DNA of 64,000 bases from assembly GCA_021604805.1 (NCBI GenBank), contig BQJR01000001.1, positions 1,237,102-1,301,101 on the forward strand. The letters run 5' to 3'. Both the position numbers and the translations under genes were made by a program. Shown piece by piece: positions 49,727 to 58,164 of this stretch (positions within the stretch are counted from its first letter, which is position 1; every line of letters starts with the position of its first letter). This DNA is from Planctomycetota bacterium. Its GTDB lineage: Bacteria > Planctomycetota > B15-G4. The notes below the pieces were generated by a model. It had not been told where the DNA came from, did no database searches, and worked only from the letters and a program-made list of their open reading frames with translations.

Positions 49727-52233
49727 GGAGAGTCGGACTCGCCGTCGCTCACGACTTCGGTGTCGCCGTTCGAAGCCGCAGCGCCGGACGCACGCTGGTC
49801 GACCTCAGCGAGCGAAGCGGTCACGCGGTCGCGCGCCACCGAGTCTTCGACCGGCAAGCGTTCGAGCAGACGCAAGTAGATCGCACGCGCTTCGTCGAGG
49901 GCGCCGAGCATGCTGTGTGCGCGCGCCTGGGTCTCGAGCAACGCGTTGTCGGCGCCGTCTTCGTCGAGCAACTCGAGGATCAGGGGCAGCGCTTCCTCGG
50001 CTTGCCCCGACGCCATCAGCGTGCGCAGCAAGCTGCGCCGGTTCTCGTCGCGCGTGCTGTCGCCTTCGCCCAGGATCCCGAGACGTTCGGCGTAGAACTC
50101 CGCGGCTTGGTCGTGGTAGCCGAGTTGTTCGCTGGTGCGCGCGAGCAGATCGAGGCGCGTGGTCGCGATGGGATGCGGCGCGCCCGCTTGATGCAGCTCC
50201 ACGAGCAGCGCGTGCGCTTCGGCGGCGAGCCCGGCCTGCCACAACACGTTGGCGAGTTCCCCGCGTGCCTGGCTCACGACTTCGTGTTCGGCGGGGTCAC
50301 CTTCGAAGCGATGCAAGGCCTCGCGCAGCACCCAGGCCGACAGCGGGAAGGCGCCCACTTGCTGCAGCGTGCGCGCCATGCCGAGCCAGTCGGCAGCGGC
50401 TTTCTCGTCGCCGATGGCTTGCACGGCGCGTCGGGCGGCCGACTCGAGGGCGTCGCGGCCGTCGCCCTGCCAACCGGCGCAGACACGACCGATGGTGTCG
50501 ACGGCGTCGATCACGTGCAGCGTGCCGAGCGCGTCGAGGATGCGACTCATCACGCTCACGTCGGCTTCGGCGCGGCTGCGGTTCTCGAGCAGACCGAGCG
50601 CGCCGAGCTGCCCGCTGTCGCCGAGGCTGCTCGCGGCTTCCGCGCGCACGCTGGCGTCGACGTCGTCGAGCAAACGGCCGAGCACCTGCACGATCTCCAG
50701 GCGCACGTCGCTGTCGAGCGCGCCTTCGCTGCGCCCGAGGCGACGCAACTGTTCGCCGAGCCCCATCGCCACGGCGTAGCGCACGTCGGCGGAACTCGCG
50801 CCCGCCACCACCGCTTCCACCTGCGCGAGCACCTCGGACGGATTCGCGCCAGCGAGCAGAGCGCGCACTCCGGCGGCGCGCACGACGGGCGGCCGCTCCG
50901 GCGTGGTCCAAGGCAACAAACGACTGGTGACGCCCAGGGGCCGGTTCTGCGAGATCACGGTCAGGGCCGTGACCTGCACGCTCTCGCTCAGGCCAGGACG
51001 TTCGAGCAAGTCGAGCAAGGGCAGCACGACCTCGGGGGCGCTGCGCACGCGCGCCAGAGCGCCGACCGCCTCCGCCGCCGTGCCGAGATCCTGGCTGCGC
51101 AGCTCGACCAACAGCGCCGCGCGCACTTCGGGCAGGTCGGCGCCGAGCACGCCGAGCGCTGCGACCGCCATGCGTCGCACTTCTGGATCCGTCTCGAGGG
51201 CGCCGTTGTCCGAGGCGTCCGACTCGTCGCCCTCGTGTGCGTGACCGTTGCCGTTCGTGGTGCCGGGCTGCGCGGAATGTCCCAGCCGCGCGAGCAAGAC
51301 GGGCACGGCGCTGGCGGCCTGTTGCGGATTGGCATGGCGACCGAGGCGGCGCGCAGCTTCCAGACGCACGGGCGCGTGGTCGAGGCTCAGTGCCGTCAGC
51401 AGACGCGACACGTCTTGACCCATGTAGCGCAGATGGAGCTGCACGATCTCGTCGTCGCGGGCGCGCAGGGCGGCGTGGGTCTGCGCGCGCTCCTCGGCGA
51501 GGGCGGCTTCGAGCATCTGTTCGCGCGTCTGCCAGTTGTTGCGACCCCACCACTCCGTCCAAGCGGCGGCGCTCGCCAGGCCGGAGCGTTCCGGCTGACC
51601 GGTGAGTTGGGAGAGCGCTCGGCAGGCGACGTCCACGTGCGGCCCGGACAACTCTTGGATCAAAGCGTCGACCGCCGCGAGACGACGGCTGCCACCCAAG
51701 GCGCGCATCACGCGTGCTTGCTGTTCGTCGGGCAAGCTGTCGTCGCGCAAGGCCTGCAGGAAGCCGTCGAAGACCGAGTTCGAACCCACGGCGAGCGAGT
51801 CGAGCAAGTCACCGGCGGCGCGCTGCACGTCGGGCGCGGCCTGCGGGTCCACCGCGAGTCGCAAGGCGTGCGGCAACAAGGTGTCACTCTGCGTGTTGCG
51901 CAGCGCGGTCAGCACTGCCACGCGTGTCGACGGCGCGCCGCTGTCCAGCAATTCGCCGAGCTCGTCCCAGGCTTCCGCGCGCACGGCGTCGACCGCGGGC
52001 ACGGTGAGCGCGAGCGCTTCTTCGTCGGCCTGGCGCAGCCGACGCAGGGCCTCGGCCAGCGCCTGGGCCGCGAGGTCTTCGGGGCTGGGTGCGTCGTCGT
52101 CGCTCTCGGCTGCGGGCACTGCAGGCGTGGATTCCGGCGGCGGAAGCTCGTCTTGCGCCCACGTCATCGAGCTGGCCAGCAACCAGAAGGCTGCGGACCA
52201 CGCGATGCACCGAGGGACAGCCGGGAAGATCAC
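49723..52233 (-). CDS. Secreted HEAT-repeat protein coupled to trkA
   Basis: An 836-residue protein with a signal sequence ending at WAQ, so it is probably periplasmic. Nearly all of the rest is built of HEAT-like helical repeats, for example VRLEAARRLGRHANPQ, VRRMAVAALGVLG, VRAEAASSLGDSGQLGALG. The last 200 residues turn to TPR-like units (HDQAAEFYAERLGILG, EALPLILELLDEDG). The start is GTG at 52233 with CGGAGGG about ten bases upstream. It overlaps trkA by ATGA, so a periplasmic scaffold is translationally coupled to a cytoplasmic ion-channel regulator; the link may be transcriptional only. A TATACT box at 52271-52276 lies in the end of aroK. Confidence 0.78.
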   Translation of the reverse strand: MIFPAVPRCIAWSAAFWLLASSMTWAQDELPPPESTPAVPAAESDDDAPSPEDLAAQALAEALRRLRQADEEALALTVPAVDAVRAEAWDELGELLDSGAPSTRVAVLTALRNTQSDTLLPHALRLAVDPQAAPDVQRAAGDLLDSLAVGSNSVFDGFLQALRDDSLPDEQQARVMRALGGSRRLAAVDALIQELSGPHVDVACRALSQLTGQPERSGLASAAAWTEWWGRNNWQTREQMLEAALAEERAQTHAALRARDDEIVQLHLRYMGQDVSRLLTALSLDHAPVRLEAARRLGRHANPQQAASAVPVLLARLGHSAQPGTTNGNGHAHEGDESDASDNGALETDPEVRRMAVAALGVLGADLPEVRAALLVELRSQDLGTAAEAVGALARVRSAPEVVLPLLDLLERPGLSESVQVTALTVISQNRPLGVTSRLLPWTTPERPPVVRAAGVRALLAGANPSEVLAQVEAVVAGASSADVRYAVAMGLGEQLRRLGRSEGALDSDVRLEIVQVLGRLLDDVDASVRAEAASSLGDSGQLGALGLLENRSRAEADVSVMSRILDALGTLHVIDAVDTIGRVCAGWQGDGRDALESAARRAVQAIGDEKAAADWLGMARTLQQVGAFPLSAWVLREALHRFEGDPAEHEVVSQARGELANVLWQAGLAAEAHALLVELHQAGAPHPIATTRLDLLARTSEQLGYHDQAAEFYAERLGILGEGDSTRDENRRSLLRTLMASGQAEEALPLILELLDEDGADNALLETQARAHSMLGALDEARAIYLRLLERLPVEDSVARDRVTASLAEVDQRASGAAASNGDTEVVSDGESDSP

Positions 52234-52239
52234 GGGAGC

Positions 52240-52749
52240 TCAGCCCTCCGAGAGTTGGCGAAGGACATCCAGTATAGGATTCGCCCCCTCCACAGGCACC
52301 GTGAGCTCTGCGAAGGCTTCGTAGAGCGGATCGCGGCGTTGCGACAGGCTCGCGATCTCCTCAGCGAGCGCGCCGGAGAGCAGCCGTGTGCGCGGCGCAG
52401 CCCTTTGACGCGCGAGCAGCGTGGTCGCTTCGGCTCGCAGCCAGATCACGCGCGCGGCGGCGGCCAGTTCGGCGAAGGCAGGGCGCTCGACCGCCCCGCC
52501 GCCGGACGCGATCACGGCGCCCCGGCAACCGACGAGCTCGGCCAACACGCGGTTCTCTTCGCGCCGAAAAGCGGCCTCGCCCGCGCGCGCCAAGAAGATC
52601 TCGGCGGGTTTCCCCACGCGCTCAGCCAGCAGCTCGTCGGCATCGAAGAAGGGGCGTTTCAGGCGCCCGGCCAGCTCGCGACCGAGGGTCGTCTTGCCGC
52701 TGCAGCGAGCGCCCACGAGCACGATCGAAGCTGGCAGAGAGGCGCTCAC
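52240..52749 (-). CDS. aroK: Shikimate kinase
   Basis: The enzyme phosphorylates shikimate with ATP (fifth step of the shikimate pathway). Residues 1-20 hold VLVGARCSGKTTLGRELAG with the P-loop; FFDADELLAERVG supplies the substrate-binding Asp region, FRREENRVL the arginines, and VIASGGGAVERP the glycine loop. The C-terminal LLSGALAEEIASLSQRRDPL has the lid. With GTG at 52749 the protein has 169 residues, the family's usual length. A TTG at 52836 would add a 29-residue Pro/Ala-rich extension; this seems less likely. The stop lies seven bases from the HEAT gene start, so the two are co-transcribed. Confidence 0.88.
   Translation of the reverse strand: MSASLPASIVLVGARCSGKTTLGRELAGRLKRPFFDADELLAERVGKPAEIFLARAGEAAFRREENRVLAELVGCRGAVIASGGGAVERPAFAELAAAARVIWLRAEATTLLARQRAAPRTRLLSGALAEEIASLSQRRDPLYEAFAELTVPVEGANPILDVLRQLSEG
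52271..52276 (-). promoter_or_regulatory. Candidate -10 box TATACT for the HEAT-trkA-trkH operon
   Basis: The minus strand reads TATACT at 52276-52271, inside the 3' end of aroK and about 38 bases before the HEAT GTG. No -35 was found at standard spacing. If active it would give the HEAT-trkA-trkH genes a promoter separate from aroK. Confidence 0.3.
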
Positions 52750-52861
52750 GTCGGATTCCGCGAGGGCCGGGGCCTCGCGCGCCGGGGCCGGGGGCGCGCT
52801 CTTCGGCGCCGCTGGCGAGCGGGCGCGGCGCGTCAACCGGAGCGCTGTGCGAAGCGTGAAG

Positions 52862-52939
52862 TGGTAGTCCCAAGGGGATTCGAACCCCTGTCTGGTGCGT
52901 GAGAGGCACCTGTCCTAGACCTGACTAGACGATGGGACC
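52862..52939 (-). tRNA. tRNA-Glu (anticodon CTC)
   Basis: A 78-base tRNA with CCA encoded. The acceptor stem starts GGTCCCA and pairs with TGGGACT (one G-U at the end), followed by discriminator A and CCA. The D-arm has the TCTAG seen in tRNA-Glu. The anticodon stem GGTGC/GCACC holds the loop CTCTCAC, giving anticodon CTC (plus-strand GAG at 52901-52903). The T-arm is AGGGGTTCGAATCCCCT. It reads GAG codons, consistent with the GC-rich codon usage. A tRNA is a common integration target, but no att duplicate or integrase is present here. Confidence 0.95.
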
Positions 52940-53026
52940 AACAGACGAAGGTTCACATTGAAGCGACAGTGGCCGACAATTCCAAGCCCCCCCATCAGCA
53001 CAGCACTCCCCCACGTCTAGCAACCC

Positions 53027-55003
53027 ATGGCTCGCTCCCGCTCCCAACTGCCCTGGATCCTCGTCGGCCTCATCGGCATCGCCGGCTTGGTCTTCGGATT
53101 GATCCTGCTCCTCGACTCCTCCGACGGCCCGGTCGACCCCGGCCCCACGGCGCCACCGTCGCGCGGCGCCGTCGATGCGCCGCCCGCGATCGAGCTCCCC
53201 GACAGCGGGGACCTGCCCCCCGTGGGCGATCCCGTCGATCCGGAACAGTTCATCGCGAAAGGCTCGCTGAAGGGGCGGCTCGTGAACGCGCAGATGCAGG
53301 TCGTCGGCGGGGGAACCGTGAGCGCCTTCACCGGGCAACCGATGGGCTTCGTGGGCGGCTCCGACCTGAAGTCCTTGCGTCTCAGCACCGAGGTGAACCG
53401 TGCTGGCGAGTTCGAGCTGCACGACGTGCCCGCGGGCGACAACATCGTGTTGGTCGCGAACGGCGCGCTCTTCGCGCACACCGAAGCGGGGCCCTTCTTG
53501 CTCGACGGCGGTGAAGTGCTCGACGTGGGCAACCTCGAAGTGCGCCCGGGTCTGAGCGTGGTGGGCTTCGTGGTCGACAGCAACGCGCGTCCGATCGAAG
53601 GCGCGCAAGTGAGCTACGACGGCACGGGACGCACTTCGCTCGAACACAGCTCGTCGATCCAGAAGCCCAGCCAGGTCGCGCTCACCGACGCGGAAGGTCG
53701 CTTCGAACTGCTGCACATGCCCGAGACGGGTTACGAGTTGATCGCGTCGGCCAAGGGCTTCGCGAACCAGGTCGTGCGCTCCGACATCTACGAGCCGATG
53801 ATCACGTCGCTGCTCGAACACCGCATCTGGATGCAGCGCGCGACTCCGCTCAAGGGCACGGTCTACGCGCGTGAGAGCGGCAAGGGTGTGGCCGGGCTCG
53901 ACGTGACGGCGCAACCCACCGGCCCCACGCGCGGTCACGAGATCACGCGCACCGACGAGAACGGCGACTTCGAGTTCGAGGCGCTCGTGCTCGGTGACTA
54001 CAACATCATCGCCGAAGGCCCCGGGCGTATGCGCGACGAGGTCCACGTGCGCAAAGCCGACTTCGGCAAGAGCGACGTGGAGATCTGGTTGTTCCCGTCG
54101 GGCAACCTGCGCGGCGTGGTGCAAGGCCCCGAGGGTGAGAGCGTGAAGCTCTTCGAGATCGGCGTGCGCTTCTCCAGCGGCAAGGGTGTGCTCAAGAGCG
54201 CGCCCATCGCCAACGACCGCGTGCGCGACGGCGAGTTCCGCTTCGACGACATGCGCCCCGGCTACTACAGCTTCGACGTGTGGGCGCCGGGATACGCGCC
54301 GCTGCAGTCGGAACCGCAAGAGCTCAAGCCCGGCGTCACGCTCGGCGTTCAGATCAAGCTCAAGCGCGCGGCGACCCTGCGCGGCCGTGTGGTCGACGAA
54401 CGCGAACGTCCGATCCGCGGCGCCAAGGTGTCGCTGCACACGAACGGCATCAACACGATCGAGTGGCTGCGCAAGGACGACAGCAACGCCGTCTACTACA
54501 AGTCGACCAGCACCGACGAGAACGGTCTCTTCGAGCTCGACGACATCATGGCGCGCAAGTACCAGGTGGAGATCGACCACCCCGACTACTCGCTCCTGCG
54601 CCGCAACGACGTGAAGGCGCGTGAGGGGCGCGTGGTGGAGGTGCCCGACTTCGTGCTCGAGACACCCGGCCGCATCATGGGCGTGATCACATCGCCCAAC
54701 GGCTCGCCGGTGTCGGGCGCGATGGTCAACTGCGGCGGACGCGACCTGCGCGACGAACCCGTGGTCGGCCTCAGCACGCGCACGAACTCCAAGGGTCAGT
54801 ACAGCTTCCGCCGCTTGCCGCCGGGTTGGTATCGGCTCCAAGCCTGGAAGCCCGCGCCGCGCGGCACCTTCCCGAACCCGTCCCAGTTGTTGCTCGACGA
54901 AGCGCAGTCGGCCTACGAGTTCATGCAGAACCCCGAGGACAATCGAGTCGACGTGGCTCCCGGCGAGACGCGCGTGAAGAACATGGTGGCCGCGATCCAC
55001 TGA
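53027..55003 (+). CDS. Membrane-anchored protein with multiple carboxypeptidase-regulatory-like domains
   Basis: A 658-residue protein with one N-terminal membrane segment (about 9-29), a Pro-rich linker to residue 75, then at least five Ig-like regulatory modules, each with a GxV..... G..V..G.G.F pattern: GRLVNAQMQVVGGGTVSAF, GFVVDSNARPIEGAQVSYDG, GTVYARESGKGVAGLDVTA, GRVVDERERPIRGAKVSL and GVITSPNGSPVSGAMVNCGG. Between them come turn segments ending in G.F/Y.....P. It probably projects from the membrane as a rigid rod. It resembles the smaller protein at 36545. It lies 87 bases after the tRNA and ends 25 bases before a convergent SDR gene. Confidence 0.75.
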   Translation: MARSRSQLPWILVGLIGIAGLVFGLILLLDSSDGPVDPGPTAPPSRGAVDAPPAIELPDSGDLPPVGDPVDPEQFIAKGSLKGRLVNAQMQVVGGGTVSAFTGQPMGFVGGSDLKSLRLSTEVNRAGEFELHDVPAGDNIVLVANGALFAHTEAGPFLLDGGEVLDVGNLEVRPGLSVVGFVVDSNARPIEGAQVSYDGTGRTSLEHSSSIQKPSQVALTDAEGRFELLHMPETGYELIASAKGFANQVVRSDIYEPMITSLLEHRIWMQRATPLKGTVYARESGKGVAGLDVTAQPTGPTRGHEITRTDENGDFEFEALVLGDYNIIAEGPGRMRDEVHVRKADFGKSDVEIWLFPSGNLRGVVQGPEGESVKLFEIGVRFSSGKGVLKSAPIANDRVRDGEFRFDDMRPGYYSFDVWAPGYAPLQSEPQELKPGVTLGVQIKLKRAATLRGRVVDERERPIRGAKVSLHTNGINTIEWLRKDDSNAVYYKSTSTDENGLFELDDIMARKYQVEIDHPDYSLLRRNDVKAREGRVVEVPDFVLETPGRIMGVITSPNGSPVSGAMVNCGGRDLRDEPVVGLSTRTNSKGQYSFRRLPPGWYRLQAWKPAPRGTFPNPSQLLLDEAQSAYEFMQNPEDNRVDVAPGETRVKNMVAAIH

Positions 55004-55028
55004 TCGGGCGCGCGGCGGCGCGGGGCGC

Positions 55029-56036
55029 TCAGGCCGCAGGCAGACGACCGTCGCGACGCAGCTGGGCGATCGTGTCGCGGAAGCAGCGGTCGAGATCGTG
55101 GGGCACGACACCGAGCTCGCGTTCGGCGCGCGCGGTGTCGAACCACAACCAGCGTCCGAAGCAGCCGCACATGTCGGGTGTGATCCACACGCGGTCGGGC
55201 ACGAAGGGTTCGACGAGTGTCATCGCGGCACGCAAGGGGCCGCGCCACCACGTGGGCAGGGCACGCGGGCTGTGCGGCGTGCCAGCGGCGACGCTCACGC
55301 GCTCGATGAGCTGCGCCAGGCTGAGGTTTTCGCCGCCGAGCACGTAGCGTCGCCCGGGGCGGCCGTGTGCGAGTGCGGCGACGACGCCGTCGACCACGGT
55401 GTCGAGCGCGACCACATTGATCCCGCCCGTCGGCGCGAAGGGAACCTGACCGCGCACGATCTGCTCGATGATGCGCGAGCTGTTGCTCGGTGTCGCCGAC
55501 GGTCCGTAGATCGCGCCGGGGTTCACGATCGTGGCCTGCAAGCCGCGCGACACGCCAGCTTGCACCTCGAGTTCCGCGGCGTGCTTGGTGTCGAAGTAAG
55601 CGGCGTCGAGCACACCGGCGTTGTAGGGCGCGTCTTCGTCGAGCAGGCGCGGCGTGTCGCTGAGGCCGATGGCGGCGATCGAGCTCACGTGCACGAGGCG
55701 CTGCACGCCGGCGGCGAGACAAGCGCGCACCACGTGTCGCGTGCCGAGCACGTTGGTGCGCTGCATCGCGCCCACGAGACGCCGCCGGTAACCGATCACG
55801 GCGGCTGAGTGCACCACGAGCTCCACGCGCGAACACGCTTCGGCCAGTCCGGCGCCGGTGGCCACGTCGCCTTCCACGAGTTGCACGCCGAGCTCTTGCA
55901 ACCAAGCGCGCGTGCGCGGGCTGCTCGTGCTGCGCACCAGGCCCAGCACGCGGTGTCCGTCGCGCACGAGACGCCGCGCGAGCGCGGTGCCGAGGAAACC
56001 GCTGGCGCCGGTGATGAGGACAGGCTGCTTCAGCAT
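55029..56036 (-). CDS. NAD(P)-dependent epimerase/dehydratase, extended SDR
   Basis: A 335-residue extended SDR with intact motifs: VLITGASGFLGTALARRL for NAD(P) binding and YFDTK (YxxxK) with the active-site tyrosine and lysine; the serine position is supplied by HVSSIAAIGLSDT. Late motifs include NPGAIYGPSATPSNSSR. Related proteins include dihydroflavonol-4-reductase-like enzymes and nucleotide-sugar epimerases. The substrate cannot be told. The start is ATG at 56036. It lies convergent to the regulatory-domain protein with a 25-base gap, and divergent from the metallo-hydrolase operon. Confidence 0.85.
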   Translation of the reverse strand: MLKQPVLITGASGFLGTALARRLVRDGHRVLGLVRSTSSPRTRAWLQELGVQLVEGDVATGAGLAEACSRVELVVHSAAVIGYRRRLVGAMQRTNVLGTRHVVRACLAAGVQRLVHVSSIAAIGLSDTPRLLDEDAPYNAGVLDAAYFDTKHAAELEVQAGVSRGLQATIVNPGAIYGPSATPSNSSRIIEQIVRGQVPFAPTGGINVVALDTVVDGVVAALAHGRPGRRYVLGGENLSLAQLIERVSVAAGTPHSPRALPTWWRGPLRAAMTLVEPFVPDRVWITPDMCGCFGRWLWFDTARAERELGVVPHDLDRCFRDTIAQLRRDGRLPAA

Positions 56037-56102
56037 GCGCTGGGTTCCCGTGAGTTGGGTCGCTGCGTTGCTCGCGCGCGCGGCACTCGCCATGATGCGC
56101 GC

Positions 56103-56750
56103 ATGATCCTCGAAACCTTCCCGGTTGGCATGCTCGGCTGCAACTGCTCGATCCTCGGCGACGAGTCCACGGGCCAAGCCCTGGTCATCGACCCCGGCGA
56201 CGACGCCGACAAGGTCGTGGCCACGCTGGCGCGTCACGAGCTCAGCGCCACGCACATCCTGCACACGCACGCACACATCGACCACATCGGCGGGAGCGCC
56301 GAGGTCAAGCGCAGCTGCGGCTGTCGCGCGCACTTGCACAGTGGCGACCAGTGGCTCTACGAGAACCTCGCGATGCAGGGCAAGATGCTCGGACTCGCCG
56401 CCGTCGACGCCGTAGAGCTGGACGAGCCGCTGCAAGAAGGTGACACGTTCAGCGTGGGCGCACTCGGCGTGGAGGTGCTGCACACGCCGGGTCACAGCCC
56501 GGGCAGCGTGAGCTTCGTGCTCGAGGCCGAGAACCGTCAGGTGGTGTTCGCCGGCGACACTCTGTTCCGCGGTGGTATCGGTCGCACCGACCTCTGGGGC
56601 GGAGACACCGGCACGATCATGAAGAGCTTGCACGGCAAACTCATGGCGCTCGACGACGACGCCGAGGTCATCACCGGTCACGGCCCCCCCACGACCATCG
56701 GGCGCGAACGTCGCAGCAACCCCTTCCTCTCGGGGGGAGCCTCGCTGTGA
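56103..56750 (+). CDS. Metallo-beta-lactamase-fold hydrolase (glyoxalase II-like)
   Basis: A 215-residue metallo-hydrolase. The metal motif HTHAHIDHIGG contains HxHxDH at residues 56-61; LHTPGHSPGSVSF gives the next ligand, FAGDTLFRGGIGRTD the bridging aspartate, and TGHGPPTTIG the last. It is close to the short, single-domain YcbL-type subgroup of the glyoxalase II family, which hydrolyses thioesters. All ligand positions are intact. It leads a two-gene operon with the esterase gene (GTGA overlap). Confidence 0.85.
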   Translation: MILETFPVGMLGCNCSILGDESTGQALVIDPGDDADKVVATLARHELSATHILHTHAHIDHIGGSAEVKRSCGCRAHLHSGDQWLYENLAMQGKMLGLAAVDAVELDEPLQEGDTFSVGALGVEVLHTPGHSPGSVSFVLEAENRQVVFAGDTLFRGGIGRTDLWGGDTGTIMKSLHGKLMALDDDAEVITGHGPPTTIGRERRSNPFLSGGASL

Positions 56751-57496
56751 CTCCCGAAGCCGACGCGCAGACCGGGGGCAGCGCGGCCGCGGGCAGCACG
56801 ACGCTGCGCTTCGAGTTCGGCTCGAACTCGCGCTGCTTGCTCCAGCCCGCGCGCGCGCCGCGAGCAGCGGAGCGCGCGCCGCTGATCGTGTTCTTGCACG
56901 GACAAGGTCAGAGCGGCGAGCGGCAGCAGCGCTGGATGGGCGCGGCTGTGCCCGATCACTTCGCGGCGGCATTCCCCGACGGCTTCCTGCCCTACGAGAT
57001 CCGCAAACCGGGCAAGCCCGTGCGCATCGGTCACGGCTGGTACCTCTACAGCGCCGATCGCCCGGCCTTCCTGGCGAGCTTGCGTGAGGCCGTCGCGCGC
57101 GTTTGGCAGCTCGTGGACCGCGCCTGCGAAGAGCTCGGCGCCGACCCGCAACGCATCTGGTTCGCGGGCTTCAGCCAAGGCGCCTACCTCACCCACACCA
57201 CCGCGCTGCACGGGCTCGATCGCGTGCAAGGTTGGATCGGGCAAGCGGGCGCCTTCCGCGCCGACTACGCGCCCGAGCCCGCGCCGAATGCGTCGGGCAA
57301 ACCGGTGCTGCTACAACACGGCACGCTCGACGAAGCGCTCCCGCTCGTGCAAGCCGAGGCCACGGCCGACTTGCTGCGCAGCTTCGGTGCCGACGTGGAA
57401 CTGGCCACGCACGAGGTGAAGCACGTGATCACGCCCGCGATGGCGACTGAAGCGCGCGCGTGGTTGGAGCGACACTCGGCGCGACTGAGCGACTGA
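56747..57496 (+). CDS. Alpha/beta hydrolase, carboxylesterase/phospholipase-like
   Basis: A 249-residue hydrolase. The nucleophile elbow is WFAGFSQGAYL (GFSQG, about residue 143), the acid is in LLQHGTLDEALPL, and the histidine in HEVKHVITPAMA. The oxyanion loop is PLIVFLHGQGQSG. Family members (Abhydrolase_2, carboxylesterase/thioesterase) are typically 200-220 residues; this one has an extra N-terminal tail. Its GTG overlaps the stop of the metallo-hydrolase gene (GTGA), so both probably act in one pathway, possibly thioester or ester hydrolysis. Substrate unknown. Confidence 0.82.
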   Translation: MTPEADAQTGGSAAAGSTTLRFEFGSNSRCLLQPARAPRAAERAPLIVFLHGQGQSGERQQRWMGAAVPDHFAAAFPDGFLPYEIRKPGKPVRIGHGWYLYSADRPAFLASLREAVARVWQLVDRACEELGADPQRIWFAGFSQGAYLTHTTALHGLDRVQGWIGQAGAFRADYAPEPAPNASGKPVLLQHGTLDEALPLVQAEATADLLRSFGADVELATHEVKHVITPAMATEARAWLERHSARLSD

Positions 57497-57510
57497 GTCA
57501 CTTCGTGACT
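57496..57510 (+). terminator. Short hairpin after the esterase gene
   Basis: AGTCAC (57496-57501), loop TTC, GTGACT (57505-57510), six perfect base pairs, beginning on the last base of the stop codon. No T-run; the neighbour on the other strand ends 60 bases later. Confidence 0.4.
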
Positions 57511-57570
57511 GCGTCACGGCGAGCTGGGCAACCGGCCGAGCGTTGACGTGCGGAGCACTCGCGCGGCGCG

Positions 57571-57990
57571 TCACTCCCCGCTGAGGTGCACGATCAGACG
57601 TCGCGTGTGCGGCGCGCGTCGGTGCTCGAGCAGGAACAGTCCTTGCCAGGTGCCGAGCGCGAGTTCGCCGTCCACGATCGGGATCGACTCCGAGCTCGAC
57701 GTGAGCACGGCGCGTAGGTGCGCCGGCATGTCGTCAGGACCTTCGGCGGTGTGCGTGTACGCGGGGTCGTGTTCGGGAGCCAAGCGGTCGAGCCAGGCGA
57801 GCAGGTCACGCGAAGCGGACGGGTCGGCGTTCTCCTGGATCACGAGGCTGCAACTCGTGTGCTGACAGAACACGACAGCGAGCCCGGTCGTGATGCCTGA
57901 AGCGCGCTGCAGATCGCGCAGTTCTGCGCTCAGCTCGGTCATGCCGCGGCCGCGGGTCTCGACCTGCAGTGGGTGCTGCTGATGGGTCAC
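57571..57990 (-). CDS. yjbQ: YjbQ family protein (UPF0047)
   Basis: A 139-residue protein of the widespread YjbQ family, annotated as secondary thiamine-phosphate synthase enzyme by in vitro complementation. Seen: VFCQHTSCSLVIQENADPS, HTAEGPDDMPAHLRAVL and LALGTWQGLFLLEHR, which carry the conserved His, Asp, Glu and Trp residues of the metal site. Length is typical. It is divergent from the arsR gene with a 174-base gap and convergent with the esterase gene. The real physiological role of the family is unresolved. Confidence 0.92.
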   Translation of the reverse strand: MTHQQHPLQVETRGRGMTELSAELRDLQRASGITTGLAVVFCQHTSCSLVIQENADPSASRDLLAWLDRLAPEHDPAYTHTAEGPDDMPAHLRAVLTSSSESIPIVDGELALGTWQGLFLLEHRRAPHTRRLIVHLSGE

Positions 57991-58124
57991 GGCGGAGCGT
58001 CTCCCGAAGCGGGTTCGAAGGCGGGCCGCCTGCGCGGAGGCGGCAGGCTGTGGCTGAAGAGCAGGCGCTCAGCGTGTCGCAGAGCCGCGCCCCTCGCCAG
58101 CCGAAACATGGCTGGATCACCCAC

Positions 58125-58153
58125 TTGACGGCTCCAGGCCGCATGTGTAACTT
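58125..58153 (+). promoter_or_regulatory. Promoter of the arsR-SRPBCC operon
   Basis: TTGACG (58125-58130), a 17-base spacer and TAACTT (58148-58153). The -35 matches five of six consensus positions and the spacing is ideal. Transcription would begin about six bases before the ATG at 58165. An inverted repeat overlaps the -10. Confidence 0.55.
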
Positions 58154-58162
58154 CTGGGTTAC
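58147..58162. promoter_or_regulatory. Candidate ArsR operator overlapping the -10 box
   Basis: GTAAC (58147-58151) and GTTAC (58158-58162) form a perfect inverted repeat with a 6-base centre, directly on the -10 box and start region of the arsR gene. ArsR-family repressors commonly bind such repeats at their own promoter. Confidence 0.45.
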
Positions 58163-58164
58163 CT

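Noticed and set aside
52749..52836. Shikimate kinase start at the TTG at 52836
   Set aside because: The added 29 residues are Pro/Ala-rich and without similarity; GTG at 52749 gives the family length. Kept as an alternative.
49915..52902. A 995-residue plus-strand frame over the HEAT gene, aroK and the tRNA
   Set aside because: It runs through a tRNA gene and the opposite strand of two good genes; no recognisable motif.
52862..52939. Integration site at the tRNA-Glu gene
   Set aside because: No integrase, no repeat of the tRNA 3' end, and the flanking genes are ordinary chromosomal genes.
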